A DNA stretch of 64,000 nt from NCBI RefSeq assembly GCF_030936135.1, contig NC_082611.1:11299001-11363000 (forward strand). Reading direction: 5' to 3'. This DNA comes from Gavia stellata (Eukaryota; Chordata; Aves; Gaviiformes; Gaviidae). A model generated the notes under the pieces. The model worked only from the letters and a program-made list of their open reading frames with translations, did no database searches and was not told where the DNA came from. The translations under genes and the position numbers were made by a program. Below, piece by piece: positions 13,601-25,600 of this stretch; the first letter of the stretch is position 1, and each line of letters starts with the position of its first letter.

Positions 13601-16600
13601 GATATCTGTAAATAATCAGAATGCCAAGAAACACTGAATTTCACTCTCAGCATAAGGGGAAATCTGCTTATTTTCTCTATTCCTGTAATGTTTTCACTTC
13701 CTACTCTAGTATTGTTTTGAGCTTTAGCAAGACGGAAGAATGAATTTTATTAGTCACAAGAAGCAATGAAATCATTACATCACTATCATCTTGATACAAA
13801 TCTGGCATTTTAAGGAATGCTTTTTTTACATATACGTGTGTGTTATTGAAATGCAGATCAAATAAGTTGAAGCCAAAGGAGTAGGTCATATGATATTTGA
13901 ATGCTCTTTTATGTTCCGTGGACGTCCTTATTGTTTGCATGTTAATGTGCCTGTGAGGTTCTAGTTCAGCAAAATATACCTTTAGTTTTCCATCCTACAT
14001 TATCAATTTAATGGTTCCTGTGTTTTGCACGTTTGTCTAATTTAGAAGAGCTCTGGGTTATTCTTGCATAGCTGTCAGACCTATTTGGCAAAACTTTTAG
14101 TTAATGAGTCTAACCTGCTTGTTATGTGTTTAGGTTTCTAAAATGATATTACAAACTTTGCTAATCTAATGCTGTATTTGGCTTTCAGGAGATTAATAAA
14201 AAAACCCATACCCTCAAATGAGTGTATTTCACCAAAAGAAGTCATAAGCTGTAGTGAAAACCTGTTCAAAATCTGACTGCATGCTCTTTATTTAGCAGAG
14301 AGAGAAGCAACATGGATGGCCTTTTCTTAAAATTCTTGCTACATTACGAAAAATTTAGGAAAGGGATAAGCAAGGAGTGGCAGGATCAATCTGTTTTCTG
14401 TCTTGTGCAAATTTTTTTTCTGTCTTTCAGGAAATTTTTTACCCGTCTTTAAACATTTGCTTTATGCTGCCTACATTGAGATTATGATCAAAAGTCAGCA
14501 TAATATTTGAGGTGATCATCATTCACTTGTGCAATAAAATTATTTACCCTTTTTTGTTAGCTTAAAAAAAATGTTGAGCAAAGACATTCATTAAACTGTC
14601 AAAAGGACTACCTGCATGTCTTACTTGAGAGATTGATGTGTTTTAAATTTTTGTGTGATGCTTGGATTTCTCAGGTTTTTTGATCTTAAAAATATCCTAT
14701 TTGCCTTAAATTCAGTCTCTTAATATGTTAATATCTGTATAGACGAACAGCTTTCAAACTGTTCTAGTTATTCAAGCGATTCTATTTCTAACAAATCAAA
14801 GCCACGTGAACGTTATTGTTAATGTTATATTTTAAAATACTTTCAAGCAGTATGTATTTGACACAACATTAATGACTAATGATTGCCAGACTGTACCATA
14901 TATTAACAATTCAAGTCTTACAGATGAATTATCTGATGTTTGGTTGTTCTTTTCAAGCTGAGAAAATGGTAAGAGGTGAATTGTAATAAATATGTCCTTA
15001 AAATATGTTCTTATTCAGTTAAGAAACAGGCATATGTAAAATATTAGGTGTTTTATTGTGCATTTACAATTACTGATGTAGATTTTTGTTACCTCCAGTT
15101 GAGAAATTTGAGGCAACTGCAAAAAAAATTTTTATCAATATTCGGGGACAGGGCAAGGAAAGTATTTTAGTGGAAAGGGGTGTTGTTGCCTTTTAAATGT
15201 AATACTTTTGTTTTTTAAAGTGACATGAATTTGTCGTTTGCATGTCTGCAAATTCTGGAACTACGCATTCCTTTGGACCTAGCTACTAACATTTCACAAT
15301 CAGCAGTAAAATAGAGTTCTAAAGAATTTTTTTCCTTTGCATAATATATTCCCAGCTGAACATGTGAAGCTGTTCTATGGATGAAATACTAGCTTAAATG
15401 TGCTTTTAAATGTGAATTTTATTTAAAAATGTAAGATAGAATCCTTTAATGTATGTGTTTGGCTTTTTCAGTGAAGTGAAAAGTTCTAAGTGCTTAAATA
15501 TCCCAAGTTCTGTAGAAATAAATAACCTATTTAACGGGAGAGTTATACGAAGATGGTGAATGATTCACCTTTGTTCAAAGTTATACACCATTACCTCTTT
15601 GTTTTATAAAATTGCATGTAAATGCATTCAGATATGAGCTTAGCTTTTTTTGGTGAGTTTTTAATTGTTTTTATTTTTATTTTTTTTTTTATTCCAGAGC
15701 CAGTGTTTTGGTACTATGTGAAAGAAGTTCTGAATAAACATGAACTGCAGCGCTTTTACTCCCTGAAGACAATTACTACAGATATTGGTAGAGGCCGGGC
15801 TTGGTTGCGCTGTGCATTAAATGAACATTCCCTGGAAAGATATGTTCATATGCTGCTTGCAGATAAGAATCGACTTAGGTACTGTATTTGATATCTTTGT
15901 AATGCAGGAAATGTATTGACAAATGAAGTACTGAGATTAAAAAAAAACAAACGCCAACCAACCAAAACCACAGCTGTAATAATATACCATGTTAATTGCT
16001 ATGCTAGTGAAGCCACTTAACCTCACACTTTCGTTTTGTTCATTTTTGAAATTTTGGCAGCCATTAAGATAGTGGCTTGTGCCTATATCAACATGTGACC
16101 TGAAACTGGCTTCATTCTAGCATGTGAGAATATACGCTTCTATCCTCATCTTCATTTCCGTCCTCTTTCCTAACTCCCTTCCCTATTCTTTCAACAGTTT
16201 TCCTCACTGAGACCTTGACACCGTGCTTTGAGGTGCCCCTCTCATTCCATTAACATAGTACACAATTGCAGCCTTGATCTTATCAATTCATCAGTGATAA
16301 TTGCCTCTTGCCTTTTGGAGATGCTTGTCCTGTAACTGGAAAGCTCCAGCAGTCAAGCAATAGGTAGCTACTACTAGAGATCACTTGGAAGTGGCTTTGT
16401 ACCAGTTTGTGAACTGTCTTGTTACAGAGTTACTGAGAATAACTTACTATGCATTGTGAAATCCTGAGGTACTTTGGATGTGCAAAATGCATGGAAGGTC
16501 ATACTTAACTGAGTCCTACCTTTTTCCTCATACATCTTCAGCTCCCTTTCTTTTTGAAAATTTGGCCTATTTTCCTTTTTTATTAATAACTGTTGAGCTT

Positions 16601-19600
16601 GATCAAGTCCAGTGGATTCAGCAAAAAGGCATTCTTTCCATTTGCATCAATTAATGGATGTACTAGATAAGATTATTTCCAGAACTGAGCTTGTTAGTAC
16701 CTCCATTTTTAGTCTGTTCCAGTTCTTTGTAGCTTTCTTGCAAGACAGATTTTGATATGAAATCAGATAAAAATGAATGAAACAACAAAGGAAAAAAAAA
16801 TCTGAAAACCGTTGTGAGGACATTAATAACTTGGATTGCTATGTCACTAATTACTCTCATGCTTGTAACAATACTTGTGCAGTATCAGGATTATCAGCAC
16901 TCTCTGCATTGTATGTGAAATTTTATTTCTGAAAAGGCTTATTCCAGAATATTTAAGATTTAAATGTTATCCAAATTCAGGTGGGATTTACAGAATCAGT
17001 TTGCATCCCCAGTTCTTATCTGTTTTGGAAACTTTTAAATGAATCTGTCAAAATTGTTTAATATAGATTGAGGGTTTTCTTGCTATCTGTTTTTACGTTT
17101 AGTTAAGTGAATGCTGATAGGAAAAATACAGCATGATTCTACTGAACAACTAAATTCATGTGTTCACAGTGAAATTCATGTTAACTTTTTTTTTCTTACA
17201 TCCAAATTCCTAGTTGACTCTAGTTATTTAGGGTAACTGCTGTGGTTTTGGATATTGAAACAGGTCATCGAATCATAGAATAATAGAATGGTTTGGATTA
17301 GAAGGGACCTGTAAAGATCATCTAGTCCAACCCCCCTGCTGCAGGGACATCTTTCTCTAGATCAGGTTGCTCAAGATGAAGTGGATCTTTTTGTTTGTAT
17401 TCATGCATTCTAGTATTTTATAAAATGGCTTGGTAATTATGGCCAACTACAGTTATTTAAAAACTTATATATGCAGTATAGCAATAGGTGTAGAGAAATA
17501 TTGTGGCTGGTAACGTAGTGTGAACCTCCTTGCCCTGAGTGGCTTTTTTCCCCTAAAAAAAATGCAGAGCTAAAACTAAAAATAAAATAGTATTTAGCAT
17601 GTCTTTTGGTAACTGTTCAGACAGTTCTATATATTTCAGGGCTTCAGGGACTTACTGTGACATATAATTTGATCCATTGGTGTACTAATTTTTCAGAGTT
17701 TTCATGTCTTTTAGAAGTGGAATATATGTTAATATAGGACTGCATATTCTTTTTTTTCCTTTTTTTTTTCCTTTCAAATTGTAGTGTCTTCTATGAAGAC
17801 TGGTCTTTTATGATGGATGAAGAACGTTCTAGTATGATCCCTACGATGGCAGCTGGTAAGATTTTCTCTTAAATGTTACTGTTCTTGGAAAACTATTTCA
17901 TTTTGGGATGTTGTATCTGTTTCTGGTTGCGAGGAGCTTCTCTAACACACTCTTTGCTTATGTGGACCATCTATGTCAGATGCACATTCTGGGTGAATAG
18001 TCAAGGTATTATGCCAGTATTGATGAACTGTTAAAACACTGGATCTGGCCTTCCTACAGTTCAAAAGTCTTTCACATAAATTTTCTAACTCTTCATCAGT
18101 CAAGGCTAACTTTTTTTTAAAAACTAGTGCAATTTAGAGAAAACAAAATGGGTTATTCCTGACTAGAAAAGAGCAATGTTAGACTTCTATAGTAAGACCC
18201 AAATTATAGATGAATACGTGGAAGGAGAGTAAGAGTAAGGAATGATAACAGATAATTTACTTTTCTAGAGTTTGACCACGAAGTGATGTATTATTACCTT
18301 TTACACCCCTTTTCTCAGATACATGGTCACATGCTTTGTTCTGCAAGATAGGATTCACAGGAGTTTTTGTTAATATAGGAACGAACAAATATTAAAGTTG
18401 TGGTGAAATGGGTTTAAATAAAAGGTTATAAATAAACAAGTTCACAGTACTTACTGCTTATTTAATGAACAGCCATCAAGATAAATTCAGAACTGATTGC
18501 ATCAGCTTGAATATCGTCTAAAAAAGAATGAATGGTACATGAAAGAATAAGAATTCGTGCATGGGTAACTGTGGGAAATTTTGGGGGAAAAATGTTTTAC
18601 ATGTCATAGCTTTGTTAATCCTTAGGTTCTATCTTTGTAACTTTTGTATGAGGTATATAGTGGGTTTCTGGTCTTCTTTTCCCCTCTCTTTTATCTGAAG
18701 GTCTGAACTCCATTCTTTTTGCAATCAACATTGATAATAAGGATTTAAATGGGCAGAGCAAATGCACACCCACCGTGTCTGATTTGTTAAAGGAATCAAC
18801 GCAAAACGTAACCTCATTATTGAAAGAATCCACTCAGGGTGTTAGCAGCCTTCTTAGAGAGATAACTGCATCATCTGCTGTCTCAATTCTAATAAAACCT
18901 GATCAAGACACTGACCCACTTCCTGTTCTCTCAAAGAATGTAAATGCTGGTAAGGATTTTTGCAATGTTGATGTCAATCAGAAACTTAGAAAATATTCAA
19001 GTGTCTTTAAATAACTTTTTCAATTAAATTTAATGCACTATTATGGAACAAAAACCTTAAAAATAAGTGCACTACACATACAAACTAGTTGAGTGTGAAA
19101 TAAAAAGTATGAAATTTTTTAGAAATACTGATCTGAATACTGAATGATGAATGCATATTTTAGCTTTCTTGTATCACTGTGAGAGGGAAGCTAAACTATC
19201 TTACTGGTAAAGTGCTTTGCTTGCCACCTGAATTTCAATTTCTAATTCATAAAATTATGCCTTGCAGTTTCTGATGTAATGAGTTTTCATTTTTAATATG
19301 TTTTCTTTTGACACTTTATCAGTCAGAATTACACTGTTATATATCAGATAAAAATCTTAGCTTGTAATCTTCTTCAAGCAGTGCCTATGTTTACAGTGTG
19401 AATTCCTATATGAAATAGGTAATTACCACAAATAAAAATTTACTCATACGCTCTTTTTACCTTTAAATGTGTTAGTGTTGCAACCAGTTTGTAGGATGTT
19501 AGCTACTAACAAAGACCCAAAGTCTTAATCTCTGATAATTTGAAATTAATCAAGCAAAATGTAATATTCATTATATATTTTTAGTTCCACAAATAGCAAG

Positions 19601-22600
19601 GAATATTTTATCATCTTTCAGTTGAGCTGAAAGAATGTTTTGCTTTCTAAAGGTACAAAACTGCAGGAAGATTCTGGGATTTATGTGTTTTTCAATTAAG
19701 AAACGAGGTTTGAGTTTAGGCTTTAAATTGTTTTGGTTATGAGAAAAAGGGAAAAAACCCCACATGTGAATGCTATCTGGTAGGAATAGAAGTTGAGAAA
19801 AAAACCCTATTTTTTATTGGCATTTAAAATAGACTTTGTCTCAAAACACGGTTTTCAAAAAAAACTTGTGGTAAAGCTTTTGTTGTTTAGCACTTTAAAT
19901 GAGATTAAAATCATAGGTGATACTTGATTTAGGATAACTTTGTTAGTATAGAACAGGCTTGCAAGATGAAATAACAGAATAATTGACCATATGCTGCACA
20001 TGACTCTACAACATCATGTACATTGTGTGTACAGTTGTCTTGGTGAATAAATTTCTGATATTTCTTAAACTCCTTCAACTTTGCAAGATCATTTAGCCTC
20101 ATGTGCACATTGGAATCAGTGAGAATAGGTAATAATTTAAAAATAAGTGCTGTCACAGCATAGATGTGATGTAATAGGAAAGGATTTCAGTCTATTTCTA
20201 GACCAAGAGCAAATTAGCTGAGGGAGGGAGCAAGTTTAATTTCTTTTTCTGAAAACTGACTGCTTGATTTCCACAATATAGACAAAACTATGTTTGATTT
20301 CAAGTTGTGGATTTTGTGGATTTTGTTTGAGTTTGTTCTTTTTTATTTTTTCTCCCCAGAAGTCTTTCATGTTTTCTCTGTTGTGTAGACATACTCTGCA
20401 ATATACGCTAGCCATATTCCATGGGAGAAAGTGACGGGAGGGCTAACTTTTTATTTTAAATTTCATTTTATAAGTTTGTTGAACTTTTTTTTCCAGTTCC
20501 AGTTGAATACTGTTTTGAATGCACCTCCAAAATATCTTTTAAAATCTGAATTATGTAAGGCATATAAAATAAAGATGGTAGTTAAAGATTTAAAAGCTCA
20601 TGTGTATGGAAAGATAATGAAATGCCTTGTAGATCCAAGTGGTTTTTTTCTTTACTAAACTCATTTAGTACATGAGTTCTTTTAAGAAAAAAACAAGTGT
20701 ATTACATAATTTCTTTTTTCTAAACTATGTAAACCTTTATGTTGCTACTAGATTTGAAATATAAAAAAGATCGAAAAAAGAAGAAGAGAGTGACAAATAT
20801 TATCTCATTTGACGAAGAGGAAGATGAGCAAAATTCAGGGGATTTCACGAAGACTCTGATTACGGGAGAAAGTTCAGAGGACAGTGTAGACAGATCTTCA
20901 GTTTTTGTATTACCCTCATCTGAAAGCACTCTCAGAAAAAATTTGAATGGGAACGAAAGTAACCATTCGTGGAAGAGCAATTCCATATTCATGAATGGAG
21001 AGTATGAATATCAGAAACTAGATGTGAAGAGCATAGATGATGAAGATGCAGATGAGGATGAGCTATATGGTAAAACGTTAGGAAATAAAGGCACAGAAGG
21101 TGAAACTGAAGCTTCTGAAAAGTAAGTAACGTTGCAGGAGCCCATAGTAAATTTTCAATGCTTTCCCTGCCTGCGCCCCTCCCCCCCCCCCCTTTCTTCA
21201 TGGGTGCTGGCAAATTTACGTAACTGACTGAACTATAGGTTTTCTCTTTTTCCTTTTTTCTCTTCCCCTCCCCTTCCCCCTGCCCTTTTGTTTGTTTTCT
21301 ATTGTTTAAACCATTTGTGCTACTGTGGTGATGGTCTTTTGCTTCTACCTTCCACTGAAAACCAAAATGTCAAGATTTCAGACTTGTTCTCCTTGAAGTT
21401 CTCAGTTGTTGAAATTGTTGCATGATTTAGCCAGGCTATAATTCTGGCCTATTTGAAGTTTCCTTATTCTTAGTATGATATCAGCTCTATCTTGGCTTCA
21501 TGGTAAAAACACATATTTTAAACAGAGTAAGCCTGTTATCATCAGAGTAGATAGTTAAACAAGACAAAACTGAGAGGAAAAAGAATAATTTTAGATACTA
21601 ATATGCCCTTTTTATTTCTGACACAAAAGTCCCTTTGGAGAAAAAGAGGCAAGCACTGCTTGTCTCATCTGCTTTGGAATGGTCTGATCTTTAACGAATT
21701 TATGTATGTCTGAACCAAGAAATTGGCAGGCAGATTGAAATAAAGATTTTTCTTGCAGTGATACCTCTGAAAGAAATATAAGCATTGTGAACATGAATAT
21801 TGACTGCATTAATAGGTTGTTTTGTTTGTTTTAAATCTAGGCCTCATGAAATAGGTGCATGCAATTCTCAGATATGCAGTTGGACTCCTCTGCAGGTCCT
21901 GAACGATGACTCGGATGTTCTATTTCCTGTCAATGCCGTTGGCTCTTACTCCCAAACAGGCAGGTATTTTAATTTATGGAATTCCAGCAAGCTTTATAAC
22001 AGAATTTCTAACATGGGACAATGGTAAGAAATAATGGGATTGTAAGGACGTAGGAGATATTGCACAACTGGGATGGGAGGTTCAGTTAAAATTTATTCTA
22101 GATCTGAATCAGAGTTTTCCATTTGAGTAGATATTTAGTTGAGGAGGATTTATCAATGTCAAAATAAACCAGAGTTTTGTTGGGATTAAGCTGTGGTCTT
22201 GTATTTTATTAATGTTTAGGATGGTTGAATAGGAAGTACCCTTATTTATTTTCTAGATATCACTAAGCTGGAAGAAGCTGCAAGTGTGTTTGAGAATTTG
22301 AATTCAAATTAATCTTGATATATTGGAGAAAGTATCAAATATTGGATGCAGTTCAAGAGAAGCTGTTACCTGTTTATATACAGAATGAGGAATGATTGGC
22401 TAGGAAATATGTCTTCAGAAAAGGATATGGGAATCATAGAATGGTTTGGGTTGGAAGGGGTCTTCAAAGATCATCTAGTCCAACCCCCCTGCCATGGGGA
22501 GGGACATCTTTCACTAGATCAGGTTGCTCAAAGCCCCAACCAGCCTGACCTTGAATACTTCCAGTGATAGGGTATCCGCAACTTCTCTGTGCAACCTGTT

Positions 22601-25600
22601 CCAGTGTCTTACCACCCTTATTGTAAAAAAACACACAAACAAAACCAAAAAAACCACCACACCCAAAACCCCCAACATTCTTCCTTATATCTAATCTAAA
22701 TCTACCCTCTTTCGATTTAAAACCATTGCCCTGTTTCCTGTCACTGCGGGCCATCTCTCCATCTTTCTTGTAAGCCCTCTTTATATATTGAAAGGCTGCA
22801 TAAGGTCTCCCCAGAGCCTTCTCTTCTCTAGGCTGAACAATCCCAACTCTCTCAGCCTTTCTTCATAGGAGAGGTGTTCCAGCCCTCTGATCATTTTTGA
22901 GGCCCTCCTCTGGATCCACTCTAACAGGTCCATGCCTTTCTTGTACTGTGGACCCTACCCAAAGCTGGATACAGTACTCAAGGTGGGGTCTCATGCAAGT
23001 GAAATAGAAGGAGAGAATCACCTCCCTCAACCTGTTTGCCATGCTTCATTTTATGCAGCCCAGGATAAGATTGGCTTTCTGGGCTGTGAGCACCAATTGT
23101 TGGCTCATATCTAATTTTTCATTCGCCACTATCCTCAAGTCGTTTTCTGCAGGAGACCCACTATGGTGGGTCACAAGCTCATAGTGAATTAGCAGTGCCG
23201 TGCTTCTGCAGTAAAAGCACACTTCATACGGACATGCATAAATAAAAGTGTCCTTTGTAAATTTATGCTCAGTTGGCTCTGATGTGGCCTCAGCTGCAGT
23301 ATTGTATGCAGTTTGGGGTACTGCACTTCAAGAATGATGTGGACCATTTGGAGAAGATCTTGAAGCAAGCAATGAAAATGGTCAAAGGTATGGAAAAGAA
23401 GATCTGGTACTTTTCCAGTATCTGTATGGGTTCCAAAAACAAACAGAAAACTTCCAACCCCTGAGTTAATATTTTGCTAGCTATTTATAAAACATTGCTT
23501 TTATAAAACTTTGGGTATGTATTCTCATTTCAGTGGCCACTTAAAAACTTCTCAGTGGTGCTCAAATAATGTTTTAATTGTAAAATATTTAATATATTTT
23601 GCATATACATTATATGTGCCAAGAGTTTAAATGGACCATTAATTGAAGACCTGTGAAAAAGTATAACTCAGTTCTGTAAGTTTGGTGATAAAAGTAATGT
23701 GAATTGTAAAATAATGTTGTACTGCCCTCTGCTGTATTTTAAGACATGTACCTCTTAAGAAATGCCAGTGGTTCAAAAAAAAAAAGAAAGCACATTTTCA
23801 TTTTTTTTCTTGTGCTCCTGCATTTTTCAATTTATGAAGGAATGGATTTAGAAAACATAATGTAGTTTATGGCATAGTGTTGTCTTCAATTTTATACAGA
23901 AACTGTTAGAAAAAGGTCCATAGATTTATAAGTGTTAGCTGACTGCAACAGATTGAAATCTGGAATACAAGTAAACATTCCTGTTTATGGTGGGATGGGG
24001 TGGGGGTGGCAGTGTGGAATAGGAGTTTGCAGTTGAGCTGGGGGAGTTAGTAGCCAGTCAGATGTCACAAGGTATCAGAAGCTAGAGCTAGGGGGCTGTA
24101 GATGAAATCAAAAGTCAGGAGACTAAGCCAAGACTTAGTACTAGAGACAGATGACCAGAGAGGACAGGGTCTTACTTTTATTGAGGAGATGCCAAAGACT
24201 TTTGTTTCATCTTGCTTCATCTCAGAACTGTTTTGAAGACAATGCTCAGACTACTAGAGATGGTCGACAACAGGCCCATTCAGATCTGTTCTCGCACAGT
24301 ATACCGATATTTCCAGTTCTCCTGCTGCCACTCTTTGTGGTAAACCCTATGGTCCAGCATGCAAGCCAGAATGATACAGCATTTGGCTGGTGAAAGGAAT
24401 CTTCATCAGTTATAGGAAACAGTAACACAGATTCTGCTGTCTGATTTCCTGATTTCAACTTTCCATGCTGTCACTGGGCCCTTCTGAGCAGTCCTGAACT
24501 GACAGAGTATGCAGGCAGTCTTCACTAAAAGGCCCATCATGCAACCCGAATGTCAGCCAGTTAGGGAGAGTGATACACATGAGTACAGTCACCCTCTCCC
24601 CACCCGTAATGACAATTTGATGAGATTGAAAGCTGCCTTAGGCAGTTTTTTGCTTGACTTGGGAAGTTATACTTTTGCTAGATGAATCATATCAGAGGGA
24701 ATGTTTTTCAGAGGGCAGTTCAGCCTGGTAACTGGCAAGTTTATTATTATTATGACAACATTTTTGCTGAAACATGTGTAATGAGTTCTTGTAAAATACG
24801 TCTTAATACAGATAAATAACAAGACATATATATTTGAAATAGATTACAGCATAATCTATAGTGTTATATGTTAATGTCAGTGTTTACAGTTTTAGTCTGT
24901 TGCAGTGCTTCAGGGATGTGTCAGGATGTATCATATCTCCATGTACCTAGAGATGAGAAAGCCTGAGTCAAAATTCAGTTGCTTGGAACAAAAATGGAGT
25001 ATGCGTTTTAGGAACTGAGCTTCAGTAAACTCTACAGCTTAAAAAATGAACTTTCTCCTCTGTAGTCATTCTGACATAACTCTAATTCCCATTAACTTTT
25101 TTGCTAGAATTCTTGCTTTTTAAATTCTGTGCTATTTTAGCTCATGATTTTAGGATTGTTTTATGGTAACTTTGTAACCCTTACACAGTGAGATGTAGAA
25201 AACATCAATAAAATGTGCCTTTTTTTTTTTTTATTGCTGCTTTCCACATGAACTACCTTAATGACAGGCCCAGTGATGTGTATATTTTGATCCTGACAGT
25301 TGTGGATCTGTGGACAGATGCGTATTATCCATGCTTTCGAAAGTATCTCATCTGTCTGATTCCTAATGTTTGGTACATAGGCAGAAGGAGCCAGAGAAAA
25401 GCCATGGTGCTCTGTTGGGAATGCATAAAGGACTGGTGTCTTTGCAAGGTTTCATGTACTGGGGACTAACCACAAATTCTTTTCCTGCAAGTCACAAACA
25501 GATTTGTAATGAGTATCAGATGCCATGTGGTGGTTAAAACTCCTCGGGCTTGGAAAAATAACTTCAGTAAGAAGTCACTTCATAGCTTTACAACACTGTT

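Larger units (their letters stand above)
9179..15697 (+). other. SNX29: SNX29 intron (6519 bp) with two CR1 fragments
   Basis: GT-AG intron. It carries a TA-dinucleotide stretch (about 9795-9815), a T/G low-complexity tract (9861-9903), a minus-strand CR1 (11731-12096) and a plus-strand CR1 with a duplicated 3' end (12390-12910). The two CR1 copies point away from each other with their truncated 5' ends about 290 bp apart. The remaining sequence is AT-rich and unrecognised. The acceptor has a long T-rich pyrimidine tract (15661-15697). Confidence 0.8.
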
